The notes beneath the pieces are model-generated. The model searched no databases, was not told the origin of the DNA, and was given only the letters and a program-made list of their open reading frames with translations. A program made the position numbers and the translations under genes. Below are positions 24,828 to 35,008 of a stretch of 64,000 bases of DNA, piece by piece. Each line of letters begins with the position of its first letter. Within the stretch, counting starts at the first letter, position 1. Origin of the DNA: Papillibacter cinnamivorans DSM 12816 (lineage in GTDB: Bacteria > Bacillota > Clostridia > Oscillospirales > Oscillospiraceae); contig NZ_FWXW01000004.1 in assembly GCF_900176335.1 (NCBI RefSeq), positions 186,001 to 250,000 of the forward strand, read 5' to 3'.

Positions 24828-27800
24828 TCACGACGCGCTGTTTACGATATATTCGATGAGCCGGCGGAATACCACCGCGGCCTCGGCGCGGGTGGAAGCC
24901 GCGAGAGGATCGAAGAGATTATCAGGCTTGCCGTTCAGGATCCCCGTGCCGCGCATGGAGTCCACGTCGTTCTGCGCCCAGCCGGCAATCTGCGCCTCGT
25001 CGTTGAAAGCAGCGCCCTTATCGGCAAGGTCAAGTCCCAGGAAGGTCATGAACCGCTGCATGATCGCGGCCATTTCCTGACGGGTGACGGGACGCTCGGG
25101 CTCGAATTTGTCCGCCGACACGCCCAACACGATGCCGTTTTCCGCCGCCCACTGGACATAGGGCGCGTAATAGGCGGCCTGCGGCACGTCGCCGAAGGGC
25201 ACGTCGGTGTATTCACCGGGGTCCGCGCCGAACATGCGTCCGATCACCGTGACGAACATGCCGCGGGTCATGGGGGCGTCGGGCGCGAAGAGGTTCGGCG
25301 TGACGCCAAGGAACAGCAGCCTTGCGGAGTTGAAGTCGATATCGTTTTTGGCCCAGTGGCCGCCGATATCGTCGAAGTCTTTGGCGTTGTAGATGATTTC
25401 ATATTGCACAGGCCCGCGGGAGATGTATTTCATCCGGGAGCCCTCCACGATGCCCAGGCCCACGATGAACTGTTCTCCGTCGGCATCGGTATAAAGGACC
25501 ACGTTGCCCCAGGGGTTATCCGTTTCGGGCATATCCAAATAGCCGATCTTTCCGGCCGGAGGCACCTCATCCTCTTTCGCGGGTTCTTCCGGGGGCACAT
25601 AGACTCCGATCTCGCCGCCGGAGGATGTGGTGAATTCCACATCTTCGCCGTAGCCTATACTGTCCAGTCCCTCGTAATTGAGAATGGCATACGCGCGCAC
25701 ATGATAGGCTGTTCCGGGGGTGAGCCCGATAGCGGCGGCCGAGAAGTCACCCGCCACGGCGAGTGCGTCCGTCAGTACGGTAACGCCCGGATCGCCCAGT
25801 TCCGGATCCTGGAAATCCCCGTAGACAAAACCGCGCTCTGTGAGGTACGGCACAGCCGCCGAATTTAGGGTAAGGCTGCCGCGGAAGGTGGCGCCGGCGG
25901 GGGTGAGCGCGGTCACCGGGTTCGTCTGAATGGTGTTTTCCGTGGTATCCAGCAGGGTGGTGAACGTCATGTCCTCACCGTAGCTGATGCCGCCCTCATT
26001 GATGGCATAGGCGCGGACATGGTAGGTCACACCGGACGCAAAGCCTGAAATCTGACCGGAAAAGCTGCCGGTTCCATCGCCCTCATCAACATGATACTCA
26101 GCGCGATATGTGGAGTTGCCGTAATTCGGATTTATGGTGTAGCTTGCCAGGAAGCCGCGCTCGCTCACTGTGGCGCTCCCCATGGCAGTCACCTCCCCGG
26201 TGAAGGTGCCGGAGGTGTAACCGGTCCCCGCTGCCGAAACCGTCACCACGGTGGGTAGGCTGCCCGTTTCCCAGAACGTCCAGTGGGCGTATATGGTTGT
26301 GGCTTCCTCATAGACCGTATGGGTCGTGATGGCGGTACCCTCCGACGCATCGGTGTACCAGCCATTAAAGACGTATTCATTGCCCGGCCACGTCGGGACC
26401 GGCAGGGACGCAAGTTTTCCATCAGCGTCGGTCAGCGCCGTGGCGGGGGAGAGGGAGCCGCCATTCGGATCGAAGGTGACGGTTTTGATTGCCGCTGTCG
26501 GCGTCCAGCGGGCGTAGACAATGACGTCTTCGGTAAAGACGGTGTCGGTGGTGATCTCGTCACCGCCGGAAGACAGGGTGAACCAGCCGTCAAAGATGTA
26601 TCCTTCCCACTGCGCCTCGGGCAGCGCAGACAGTTTTCCTTCGGCGCCGACGATATCCGCCGCTGTCTCGCAGGTGCCGCCGTTTGCGTCAAACTGGACC
26701 GTGATGGGGCTGTCGACAGCCAGGAAGACCACCTCGTCGGTGCTGTAGGCCGTGCCGTTCGCCGTTAACGCATAGGCGCGGACATAGTATCTCATCCCCT
26801 CGGTCAGCCCGGTGAGAGCTGCGGCTGTGCGGCCCGGATCGGATCCCGCCCCCTCGCACTCGACGGCATTTTCTCCGGTGGTGGGAACCCCCGTGGTGTT
26901 GTAGACCAGGCCCCGCTGGAGGATGGGGTTGCCTCCGCTGGAAGTTACGTCCACGGTGAAGCCCGCCGACTTGTCATCCACGTCAAAGGGCCCGTACAGG
27001 GTGACGGCGGCAAGCGGGGCTTCGCCGGTGGTGAAGGAATAACTCTCTCCCCAAAAGGTCTCGTCATAAACGGTGGAGACATAGGGCCTGGCATAATAGG
27101 TCGTGGACGGCGAAAGCCCGCTGAAATCAGCCGTAAATGGATCCGTGCCCGCCCCGAAAACCGGAGAATACAAGACACCGGAGGTGATAAAATTCGGGTC
27201 GGGCGTGGCCGAGACCAGGATGCCGAGGCAGTAGGCCGCTCTGCTGCCGGTGCCGTCCTGAGTCATCTGCGCGGTGATGGAGGCATTGCTGGAGCCGGGT
27301 TCGGCCCCGGTGACGGCAAAGACGGGCGGGTCGGCCGTGTCGGTGGTGAAAGTCTCTACTCCTGATTGGCCGCAGCCGTCGGCGTTATAGGCGTAGATCC
27401 TGTAATAATAGGTCGTGCCGGTTCTCAGACCGGTCAGGTCGAACTGTTTGCTGACGGGTACTGTGGAGGTAAAGTTCAGTTCCCGGCTGTTCACGCCCTG
27501 CATGCCGAACGCCGGCTCGGTGATTTCGGACGACCAGACCATGAGCGCGCCGGAGAGCGGGCGCCCGTTGGGATCGAGGGATACGGTGACGCTTGCGCTC
27601 AGTTCGGCGACGGGGTCGGCCACGGGAATGCCGACAACGGGCGGGCCGCTGATGTGGGTGGTGACGGCGACGACGTCGCCGTACCTTACGGCGTAGCCGC
27701 CGATGCGGGTGGGATCGATCACCCTGGCGTAGCCTCTGAGATAATAGGTGGTGTTTCGAGTCAGACCCTCAATGGTCCCCATGCCTCTGTTGATCACAGT

Positions 27801-30077
27801 CGGCAGGGAAAACTCGCTTACGCCGTCACCGCCGAGGGTGGGCTCATGGTTGGTGGCGGAATAGAGGATAGACCCAGCGGCGGCGGGCGGCGACCAGGTC
27901 AGCTTAACGCCGATAGTGTTGGCTGTCACCCCGGTAATATCCAAAGAGGTGATGACGGGGGGCGCGACCGTGCCCAGCTCGGGATCCGTGGTGAAGGAAA
28001 CGTCGGCCCCGTAGCCGAAGCCGGTACCGTTTTTCGCGCAGGCGCGCACATAATAGGTCGTGTCCGGAGACAGGCCGGTGAGCGTCCTGGAAAAATCTCC
28101 GTCGATATCGCCGGAGGACCAGTACTCGGTGTCGGGGCCGTTCACAATGGGATTCGGGAACTGGGAGAAGACGAAGCCGGTTTCGGTCACATCGTTGCCC
28201 GCGCCCGTAGGCTCGTCAAAGTGGCCCGAGACAAGGACGGAGGAGGTTGTGATGGTCGTCGGATTGATGGCTAAGGTCGTAACCGAGGGCAGGACGGCCT
28301 CCGACGTTTCGGTCGTGAAAAAGAGCTCATCTCCGTAGAACGTGCCGCTCTCGTTGTGCAGGAAGGCCCTATATTTATAAGTCGTCCCTGCAGCCAGGCC
28401 CGTGAGCGTCAGGTCGAACCGTCCCGTAATGTCGCCGTCCACGACGCTGTCCAGAACGAACTTCGACCCGGTGGCTCCCAAGGCGGGTGTGAGGGGAACC
28501 TGAGCGTATACGATGCCCCGCAGCGTGGGGGAAAGGCCGCCGGTGGAGGTCGCGAACCCGGACAGCTGAATGGACGAGCTGGTCTTGAATTCCTGATTGG
28601 CAAGGGTGGCGGCCTCCGGGCTGCGCAGGGTCATGAAGGGCAGCACGATGCCGTAAGTAACCCCTACGTTGGTGCGGACAAAGCTACGGAACCAGTAGTG
28701 CTGATTGGGTGTCAGATTGTCGAGCGGCGCGGAAATGGCGGTATCGTCGCTCTGGGAGGTGATGGGCACGTAAATCACTGTTGCGTCAGGGTCGTCGCGC
28801 CCCGGGTTTTCATTTGTATCGGAGTAGATGAAGCCTTGCTCCAGGATATAGGAATTGCCCACGCTTTCGATATAAGCGTGAAGCATCGCATGGGTGTCGC
28901 GGATGGCCGTCGCGGCCTGGGTGTGGATAATTGCTGCCGTGGCGGTGAGCGGTGTCGTGAAGGTTTTTGCGGAGCTCCAGGCTATAGCGCCCTGGCTTTT
29001 CAGTTCGACAACCGCGGCGTAATCGGTTTCAGCCGTCAGGCCGACCAGCCGGAACATCGCCCGTCCGGTGGTGCCGTCGTAATCCACCAGGCTGCCCACA
29101 ACGACGTCCGGATCGAGAGGAATATTCACGCTGTCGGCAGGCGCTGCGTAAAGAGCGAGACTCTGCATCGTGTCGCGCGGATCCATCGTCACATCGGCAT
29201 AGACATAGGTCGACGCCGTGTGGGGCGAGACGGAGTCAATGGCGACGGCGGGAAAGCTGTAAGTCGTGAAATATAGCTTGGAAGAATAGCCTATGAAAGA
29301 GTGGACATTGGAGATGCTCGCCTGGGCGACATAGGCGGTACCGGGCTCCAGGCCGGAGAGTGTATGGCTGTAGCGCAGCAGATTGTCGCTGTCCGACCAG
29401 ACCCTCGGCCCCACGGATGCGACCGCGCGGGCATCGTCTGCCTGGAGGTTTTCTCCGGTGTCCTCCGCAGCCTTGTAGATCACCAGCTGCTCCCCAAGCA
29501 GTTCCCCCGACAGGTTCCAGACCGGGTTCGCCGGGTCAAAGGGGAATCCCGTGCCGGTGCTCACGAGGGTAGCTTTCAGGGAGACGGAGGTCGCCGTGAG
29601 CCCTTGCAGCTGGATAGCGCCCAGCGTCGGCCGCGCCGGTTCCGGCGTCGTGACGGGGAACAGGTCGCTGTAATAGTAATGCTCGGCGACATTCACGTCG
29701 TCATACCACCCCGCGGAGCCCTTGATCCGGACGTAATACTGCGTTTCGGGCTCAAGACCCCCGACAATGCAGCTGTAATCGCCCCTCGGATCGGTGCCGT
29801 ACGGGATGTTGAAGTTATAGGTCGTCACCTTCTGCAGGGTGGTGCCGGACTTTTTCAGGACATCCACCAGCAGCTCCTGCCTGCTGTCCTCGGAACTGTC
29901 CTTCCCATAATGGAAAGTCACATGGATCTTGGTGGTGCTGTAGGGTGTTGCCATAATATCGATAATAAACTGCGAGCCCGCTGCGGCCCGGATTGGCGCA
30001 ATTGTCAACAGGCCTGTAAATACAGCAGAGAAAGCCAGCAGGAAGGAGAGCGCTTTTTTCAATAACGGTTTTCGCAT
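24828..30077 (-). CDS. Giant cell-surface protein: fibronectin-III-like repeats, two InlB-type repeats and SLH anchor
   Basis: 1,749 residues. The signal peptide MRKPLLKKALSFLLAFSAVF... has a likely cut after APIRAAA. The body is built of more than a dozen beta-sandwich units with the recurring pattern GLxPxTxYYxRAYAxN...GxxYG, each about 85-110 residues. Two Listeria-Bacteroides (InlB B) repeats, FDANGG and FDPNGG ending YARW/YAHW, lie at about 1120-1262. The last 175 residues hold three S-layer-homology motifs (FNSARLLFLGV, YAPYVQWAAENGIVLG, IAGWAQNDVDSMRGTGIL) that bind wall polymer. AGGATATCC precedes the start. It is the likely product of, or client controlled by, the adjacent divergent sensory system. 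Probable role: adhesion or surface structure. Confidence 0.9.
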   Translation of the reverse strand: MRKPLLKKALSFLLAFSAVFTGLLTIAPIRAAAGSQFIIDIMATPYSTTKIHVTFHYGKDSSEDSRQELLVDVLKKSGTTLQKVTTYNFNIPYGTDPRGDYSCIVGGLEPETQYYVRIKGSAGWYDDVNVAEHYYYSDLFPVTTPEPARPTLGAIQLQGLTATSVSLKATLVSTGTGFPFDPANPVWNLSGELLGEQLVIYKAAEDTGENLQADDARAVASVGPRVWSDSDNLLRYSHTLSGLEPGTAYVAQASISNVHSFIGYSSKLYFTTYSFPAVAIDSVSPHTASTYVYADVTMDPRDTMQSLALYAAPADSVNIPLDPDVVVGSLVDYDGTTGRAMFRLVGLTAETDYAAVVELKSQGAIAWSSAKTFTTPLTATAAIIHTQAATAIRDTHAMLHAYIESVGNSYILEQGFIYSDTNENPGRDDPDATVIYVPITSQSDDTAISAPLDNLTPNQHYWFRSFVRTNVGVTYGIVLPFMTLRSPEAATLANQEFKTSSSIQLSGFATSTGGLSPTLRGIVYAQVPLTPALGATGSKFVLDSVVDGDITGRFDLTLTGLAAGTTYKYRAFLHNESGTFYGDELFFTTETSEAVLPSVTTLAINPTTITTSSVLVSGHFDEPTGAGNDVTETGFVFSQFPNPIVNGPDTEYWSSGDIDGDFSRTLTGLSPDTTYYVRACAKNGTGFGYGADVSFTTDPELGTVAPPVITSLDITGVTANTIGVKLTWSPPAAAGSILYSATNHEPTLGGDGVSEFSLPTVINRGMGTIEGLTRNTTYYLRGYARVIDPTRIGGYAVRYGDVVAVTTHISGPPVVGIPVADPVAELSASVTVSLDPNGRPLSGALMVWSSEITEPAFGMQGVNSRELNFTSTVPVSKQFDLTGLRTGTTYYYRIYAYNADGCGQSGVETFTTDTADPPVFAVTGAEPGSSNASITAQMTQDGTGSRAAYCLGILVSATPDPNFITSGVLYSPVFGAGTDPFTADFSGLSPSTTYYARPYVSTVYDETFWGESYSFTTGEAPLAAVTLYGPFDVDDKSAGFTVDVTSSGGNPILQRGLVYNTTGVPTTGENAVECEGAGSDPGRTAAALTGLTEGMRYYVRAYALTANGTAYSTDEVVFLAVDSPITVQFDANGGTCETAADIVGAEGKLSALPEAQWEGYIFDGWFTLSSGGDEITTDTVFTEDVIVYARWTPTAAIKTVTFDPNGGSLSPATALTDADGKLASLPVPTWPGNEYVFNGWYTDASEGTAITTHTVYEEATTIYAHWTFWETGSLPTVVTVSAAGTGYTSGTFTGEVTAMGSATVSERGFLASYTINPNYGNSTYRAEYHVDEGDGTGSFSGQISGFASGVTYHVRAYAINEGGISYGEDMTFTTLLDTTENTIQTNPVTALTPAGATFRGSLTLNSAAVPYLTERGFVYGDFQDPELGDPGVTVLTDALAVAGDFSAAAIGLTPGTAYHVRAYAILNYEGLDSIGYGEDVEFTTSSGGEIGVYVPPEEPAKEDEVPPAGKIGYLDMPETDNPWGNVVLYTDADGEQFIVGLGIVEGSRMKYISRGPVQYEIIYNAKDFDDIGGHWAKNDIDFNSARLLFLGVTPNLFAPDAPMTRGMFVTVIGRMFGADPGEYTDVPFGDVPQAAYYAPYVQWAAENGIVLGVSADKFEPERPVTRQEMAAIMQRFMTFLGLDLADKGAAFNDEAQIAGWAQNDVDSMRGTGILNGKPDNLFDPLAASTRAEAAVVFRRLIEYIVNSAS

Positions 30078-30332
30078 GGATATCCTCCTTTAATCCCGGC
30101 CAATCGCTTGGCGGCAGAGTAGATTGAAAGTCGCTCCGGTCCACTTCAATCATAAAGAAAGTTCCATGCGCTGCACAGCTCAAACGGGGTGGATGCGAAA
30201 CCGTTTTTCAATCCTTTTGGATGAATTTTTTACCAATTTTTCAGCCTCTATGACATTGTCAGAAATACCGCTTCATGCTATGCTGAAGATAAGAAAGACC
30301 GGCGGCGGATTTGCCGTGAGGAGTGAACCGGA
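30078..30332. other. Divergent intergenic region
   Basis: 255 bases between the SLH gene and the response regulator. It must hold both promoters. I see no strong palindrome or consensus hexamer pair. Confidence 0.35.
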
Positions 30333-30977
30333 ATGCGAATTATCGTAGTGGAGGACCAGAATCTCGTGCTTGATTCTCTTGTCAATCTGATCTCCGGCGA
30401 ACTGGATTTCGAAGTGGTGAAGGCGCTGACCGATGCGTCTTTTGTGGATGCCGCCTGTGAAAAGCTGCGGCCGGATGTTGTTTTAATGGATGTCTGCACG
30501 GAAAACGGCTCCAGCGGCCTGAAAGCGGCCGTCCGGCTGCACCGGGACTTCCCCGATATCAAGGTGATTATCATGACCGGCCTTCCGGACCTGTCCTTCA
30601 TTGACGAGGCGCGGGAGGCCGGCGTTTTCAGCTTTATTTATAAAAATTTAAACGCCAGGGACCTCATTGCCGTTCTGCGCCAGGCTGAGAAAAATTACAG
30701 CACCTGGCCGACAAAGCCCACCATGCCCATCCTTGGCTATAACGAACTGAGCGAACGCGAAGTGGAGGTGCTGCGTTTTTACTGCAGGGGCATGAGCAGA
30801 CAGGATATCGCCGAACATTACGGACTTTCCGAGAACACGGTAAAAGGGTACGTCCGCTCCATCCTGTCGAAAACCGGCTATGACAGCATCGCGAAGCTCA
30901 CGATGTACGCTCTTGCAAACGGATATATAACGCCTCACGGCAGCGGACCGCCAGGAGAGAAGGCGACGGACGGATGA
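30333..30977 (+). CDS. NarL/LuxR-family response regulator
   Basis: 214 residues. The receiver domain has the acid pair E7-D8, phospho-acceptor D53 in VLMDVCT, T/S in IIMTG and K in SFIYKN. The C-terminal LuxR HTH is LSEREVEVLRFYCRGMSRQDIAEHYGLSENTVKGYVRSI. The stop overlaps the start of the next gene (ATGA), coupling it to the sensor genes. The most likely target is its own operon and possibly the divergent SLH gene. The cognate kinase is presumably the third gene. Confidence 0.93.
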   Translation: MRIIVVEDQNLVLDSLVNLISGELDFEVVKALTDASFVDAACEKLRPDVVLMDVCTENGSSGLKAAVRLHRDFPDIKVIIMTGLPDLSFIDEAREAGVFSFIYKNLNARDLIAVLRQAEKNYSTWPTKPTMPILGYNELSEREVEVLRFYCRGMSRQDIAEHYGLSENTVKGYVRSILSKTGYDSIAKLTMYALANGYITPHGSGPPGEKATDG

Positions 30978-33463
30978 AGCGTCTGACGATATTCGCAGCC
31001 GTTCTGTTTCTCTCGCTGGCCGCCTTTACAGCGTTCAGCCTGACGGGCCTCCTGCCGCAAAACACGCCGCGGACGGCGGCGCTGCTCAACGATCAGGCCC
31101 CCGAACCGTATAATCGTCTTATCATGCGGGAACTGGACGGTTTCACCGTCAAGTATCATTTCAATAAATACATGCTGCATTTGATCGGCAGCAGCATCGC
31201 CTATGTTCAGGCGGAGGACGCGCGGGTCCTTCCACGACTTGACGAGGGAATGCCGGGCCGGTTTTTTCCGCACTACATTTCCACTGTCGTCTTTTTAATG
31301 CCGGAGAATATGGAGCCGATCCGGTCTTTTGCCGAGCTGTATGCTTCGCCCTGCCGGTTTTTTGTGACCAGAAAGCATATGGCCCGGGTCCTTCCGGCCA
31401 TGGCGCTGGCATTGAACGGCGGCGCCTCGCTGGACGAAGCGGTCTCTCTTCTTGCACTTCTTCAGGAGGAAGGCCGGCTGATCGTTGGAGAGACTACGGG
31501 GGAATTTGAGAGCGTGATGGATGGCCGAACCGTGGCACTCGTTCCGGACGACGAGGGAGCCCGGCTCATCTTATCCGGCCTGCCCGTGATGATGCATGTT
31601 CCGTCTGACGGGACTTACAGCTTCACCGTAGGCCTTTTCGCGCCGTCCGACTCGGCTGCGGAAATCGTCTTTACATCAGACGAACTGGTGGAAGCCGGAC
31701 TGCGGACAACAGACGGCCGGACGCTCCCGGGGCTGTATCCGGACGCGTCCGAATACTTGGCCGCCGTAAAGGCGCTGGGGGACCCCGATTATATGCTCCT
31801 GGCGCACGATACGGTACCGGCTTACCGCCGGGGCGTGATGGGAACGCACCTGTTTTCCACCGCCGACGGAAGCGAGCGGGTGGCGCTGTATATACCCCTT
31901 GCGATTCTGATCGTTTTCTGGGGCGTCAGTCTCTCCTGGCGCGTCGTCGACCGGGGACTGAGAAGACTCTTGCAGACTCAGACGGCTTTGCTCCTTCTGT
32001 GGCTGCTGATCGTGCTGCTCAAACAGTCGGCGGATACGGATTTAACCCGCTTTCTATGGTATCTGTATTACCTGCCGCTCATAGGCAGCGCCGCGGTGCT
32101 TGCGCTTACCTCCATCCATATCGGCGGAATTATACCGGAACACTGGAAAAAAGTCCGCACGGCGATTCTTGTGCCGAGCGGGCTAATTGTGCTGATGGTC
32201 ATGACCAACGATCTGCATCAGTTTGTATTCCGTTTTACGTCGGAACTGCTGCCGGCCGAATCATACGAATACCAGCCCGGTTTCTTTCTGCTTTTTGCAT
32301 GGGTCGCTTTTCTGGCGCTGGGCGGGCTTATGATTCTCTACCGCTGTGCGGGAAACCGCAGAAACGGCCGGTATATTGTGCTGCTCAGCGGACTTGTCGG
32401 AAGCATAGCGCTTTATAACATTCTGTATATTGCCGGCGTTTCGTTCATACGGCAGACGCAGATGGGTCCGGTCCACGTCGTTTTTATTCTTCTGCTCTGG
32501 GAGCTGACGCTGCGCAGCGGGCTGATTCCGTACAACCGGTACTACAGGCTTCTGTTCGAGTCCAGCCGTCTGTCCTTGTACCTCGTCCGGCATGACGGGA
32601 GCGTTCACAGTGATTCCTCCGGCGCCGAGCCTTTGCCCCCGGATATCACTGCCGGAATTACCGGGGGCCGGCGCCTGTTTTTTGCACCGGACGATCCCGG
32701 CGGAGCACTGGGACCCGATTACGAGGCGGCGGAAATCTCTGGCGGCTTTGTCGTCTGGAAGCACGATCTTTCGGGTATCCGCAGCCTGAATAAAAACCTC
32801 CGAAGAATTCGGCAGAGCCTTTTGGGCCAGACGGCCCTTCTTGAAAAACAGGTGGAGCAGGAACGGGTTTCTCAGGCCCTCTCGGCCCGCAGGCATATGC
32901 TGGAACGCCTGGACGGGCTGGTGCGGCCCCGCCTCGATGAAGTGGGAAGGCTGGCGGAGCGGCTGTCGCCGTCTTTATCTGAAGCCGAATTCAGATCGGT
33001 ACTGCGGGATATTATAAGCCTTATCGGTTACTGCAAGCGGATAGGGCTTCTTCACCTCGGCGCTCTGCCGGACGGATCGGTTCCGGCACGGCTGGTTACT
33101 CTGCTTCTCCAGGAAATCTGCGCCGACAGCGCGGAGGATAAAATGGAGATCGCGCTGTATGGAGAACCGTCCGGTGCCATAAGCCTCCGTGAAGCGATCG
33201 GATATCTTGATTTTTGCCGCGATCTGTTTTCTGTTTTGCGCGACTGTGCATCCGGCAGCATATTCGTGCATGCCGACGATCCGGACGGTGCCCTGGCGCT
33301 CGGTTTTCTCTGCGATCTGCCTGCGGAATCTCTCGAAGATCTCAGAGCGTTTGCTGAAAACAGGCGATCTGTGCTGGCAAAGGGAAGCCTTACTCTGAAC
33401 GTCATCTTTGAAGATCCCTCTTTGCGCCTGGTGCTGCGAAAGGAGGGAAAACCCGTTGACTGA
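30974..33463 (+). CDS. Large membrane sensor: extracellular binding-protein-like domain plus multi-helix module, kinase-like tail without ATPase
   Basis: 829 residues. An N-terminal signal or anchor helix is followed by an extracellular region of about 250 residues resembling periplasmic ligand-binding folds (PIRSFAELYASPCRFFV, VMDGRTVALVPDDEGA). About seven membrane helices lie between about 310 and 520, like the histidine-kinase N-terminal 7TM module. The cytosolic tail has a coiled coil (LLGQTALLEKQVEQERVSQALSARRHML) and a DHp-like segment. No HATPase N, G1 or G2 boxes are seen, so it cannot phosphorylate by itself. It overlaps both neighbours. Likely a co-sensor feeding the kinase encoded next. 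Confidence 0.75.
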   Translation: MKRLTIFAAVLFLSLAAFTAFSLTGLLPQNTPRTAALLNDQAPEPYNRLIMRELDGFTVKYHFNKYMLHLIGSSIAYVQAEDARVLPRLDEGMPGRFFPHYISTVVFLMPENMEPIRSFAELYASPCRFFVTRKHMARVLPAMALALNGGASLDEAVSLLALLQEEGRLIVGETTGEFESVMDGRTVALVPDDEGARLILSGLPVMMHVPSDGTYSFTVGLFAPSDSAAEIVFTSDELVEAGLRTTDGRTLPGLYPDASEYLAAVKALGDPDYMLLAHDTVPAYRRGVMGTHLFSTADGSERVALYIPLAILIVFWGVSLSWRVVDRGLRRLLQTQTALLLLWLLIVLLKQSADTDLTRFLWYLYYLPLIGSAAVLALTSIHIGGIIPEHWKKVRTAILVPSGLIVLMVMTNDLHQFVFRFTSELLPAESYEYQPGFFLLFAWVAFLALGGLMILYRCAGNRRNGRYIVLLSGLVGSIALYNILYIAGVSFIRQTQMGPVHVVFILLLWELTLRSGLIPYNRYYRLLFESSRLSLYLVRHDGSVHSDSSGAEPLPPDITAGITGGRRLFFAPDDPGGALGPDYEAAEISGGFVVWKHDLSGIRSLNKNLRRIRQSLLGQTALLEKQVEQERVSQALSARRHMLERLDGLVRPRLDEVGRLAERLSPSLSEAEFRSVLRDIISLIGYCKRIGLLHLGALPDGSVPARLVTLLLQEICADSAEDKMEIALYGEPSGAISLREAIGYLDFCRDLFSVLRDCASGSIFVHADDPDGALALGFLCDLPAESLEDLRAFAENRRSVLAKGSLTLNVIFEDPSLRLVLRKEGKPVD

Positions 33464-34865
33464 GCTGATCGGACTGAGCAATCTCACCCTGAATCTGCTG
33501 TTTGCTCTCTTCTTTCTCGCGCTGCTCGTTTCCTGCCTTCTCATCTATTTCGTATTGACAGGAATACGTCTGGACAAAGCAAACACGGCCTTTGAAGCAC
33601 TCCTTCTGGCCTGGCTGATGTGGGTCAGTTGGTTTATCGGAGCGCTGAAAGACAATCTCTTCAACGGCCTTATTTTGATGCCGGGGGCGGATCTCCGCCT
33701 TTTTCTGGTTCCGGCGGCTGTACTCGGCTTCTATCTTGCGGTGCGTACCCGCCGCCTGCGCTTCTGGCTGTCGGCTCTTGCGCTGCTGGTGGTCCTGCCT
33801 GTGTTCGACCCTTTGTCCGCCGGCTTGCTCGGGCTGCGTCTGACAGCGTCCGGCGCGGTGCTGGGACTGCTCGGCCTTCTGGAGCTGTCGAGAAGGCTGA
33901 CGGATTTTCGGGAGAACATCACCGGTCTGTCCGTCAAGGAGGCGCTTGACAGGCTGCCGGACGGGTTGCTGTATGCCGGAAAAGGCTACCGTCCCGTCTC
34001 GGTAAACCGGCGTGCGCGGGAAATGCTCGGCAGTCTCGGCCTTTCGGCTTACGACCGCGTCGACGTTCTCTGGAACGCCCTTTCGTGCCATCCGAACCGA
34101 GTTCCGGAAACGGACAGCCCGGACGGGCTTTTAATCCGCGCGGGGGAAGGTTTCTGCTATTATATTCAGAAATATCCCATTGCGGTCGGGCGCAGGAGCT
34201 TTACCCAGCTTTATCTCCGGGATGTGACGGAGGAATTTCATGTCGCAGCGCAGATCAGAGACGAAAACAGACAACTTGAAGAAAATGCGAGGGAGCTCAA
34301 GAGACTCCTCGAGCTTGCCGAGAAAAATGCCTGGAGAAAAGAAATTTTAAATTCCCGCGCCCGCCTGCACGACGTGCTCAGCCAAAGGCTTTCCCTGACG
34401 CGTGTTTTGCTGGGAAGCCTGGGGAAGACGCCGGATGTCAAGCGGATCAATGAAATCAAGGGACTGCTCCGAAATATCGGACAGGATTTGTTTTACGAGC
34501 CGGAGCTTTCGCCCCAGGTGCGGCTGGAGCAGCTGATTCAGATGTACCGGACCATCGGGACCGATATTACCTGCGCGGGCCGGCTTCCCGAACCCAATGA
34601 TATAGCCGACACATTTGTCAAGATCGCGCGCGAAGCGTTTTCCAACGCGCTTCGGCATGCGGGTGCGTCGCATATTCTCTTGCGTTTCCGCGAGGACGAA
34701 TCGAGCTGCGAAATGTCGGTCTCAAATGACGGATATTGTCCCGCCGGGCCCCCGAAAGAAGGTAACGGCATGCAGAACATGCGCGCGCGGCTGGAGCCCT
34801 TCGGCGGGAAAATGGAGGTCAGCGCACAGCGGGAATTTTGTATCCATGTATCTGTTCCAAGATGA
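33456..34865 (+). CDS. Sensor histidine kinase (NarX/HisKA_3-type), partner of the response regulator
   Basis: 469 residues from a TTG at 33456 that overlaps the previous stop by eight bases and has AGGAGG nine bases upstream. Membrane helices lie at about 8-33, 45-63, 80-96, 101-119 and 122-143. A PAS-like or linker region and coiled coil (ENRQLEENARELKRLLELAEK) follow. The phospho-acceptor H305 is in RARLHDVLSQRLSLTRVLL. The HATPase N box is FVKIAREAFSNALRHAG and the G region is PPKEGNGMQNMRARL. It pairs with LuxR-type regulators, as here. Because the 829-residue protein lacks an ATPase, this is the catalytic member. Confidence 0.85.
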   Translation: MTELIGLSNLTLNLLFALFFLALLVSCLLIYFVLTGIRLDKANTAFEALLLAWLMWVSWFIGALKDNLFNGLILMPGADLRLFLVPAAVLGFYLAVRTRRLRFWLSALALLVVLPVFDPLSAGLLGLRLTASGAVLGLLGLLELSRRLTDFRENITGLSVKEALDRLPDGLLYAGKGYRPVSVNRRAREMLGSLGLSAYDRVDVLWNALSCHPNRVPETDSPDGLLIRAGEGFCYYIQKYPIAVGRRSFTQLYLRDVTEEFHVAAQIRDENRQLEENARELKRLLELAEKNAWRKEILNSRARLHDVLSQRLSLTRVLLGSLGKTPDVKRINEIKGLLRNIGQDLFYEPELSPQVRLEQLIQMYRTIGTDITCAGRLPEPNDIADTFVKIAREAFSNALRHAGASHILLRFREDESSCEMSVSNDGYCPAGPPKEGNGMQNMRARLEPFGGKMEVSAQREFCIHVSVPR

Positions 34866-34971
34866 TTCGGACGGATGCAGGCCTGGGCTGTTATGGATGC
34901 CGGGGTGCTCCAATCAGACCCGGCGATCGAATAATCGCTTGCCCGGGCGGCGATGGGAAAATGGGGAGCGA

Positions 34972-35008
34972 AACGCCGGAAGCCTCGAAACGCGGGGCTT
35001 CCGGCGTT
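34972..35008 (+). terminator. Hairpin terminator after the kinase gene
   Basis: 13-bp inverted repeat AACGCCGGAAGCC/GGCTTCCGGCGTT with ATTCC after it. It lies 105 bases after the stop. Confidence 0.65.
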
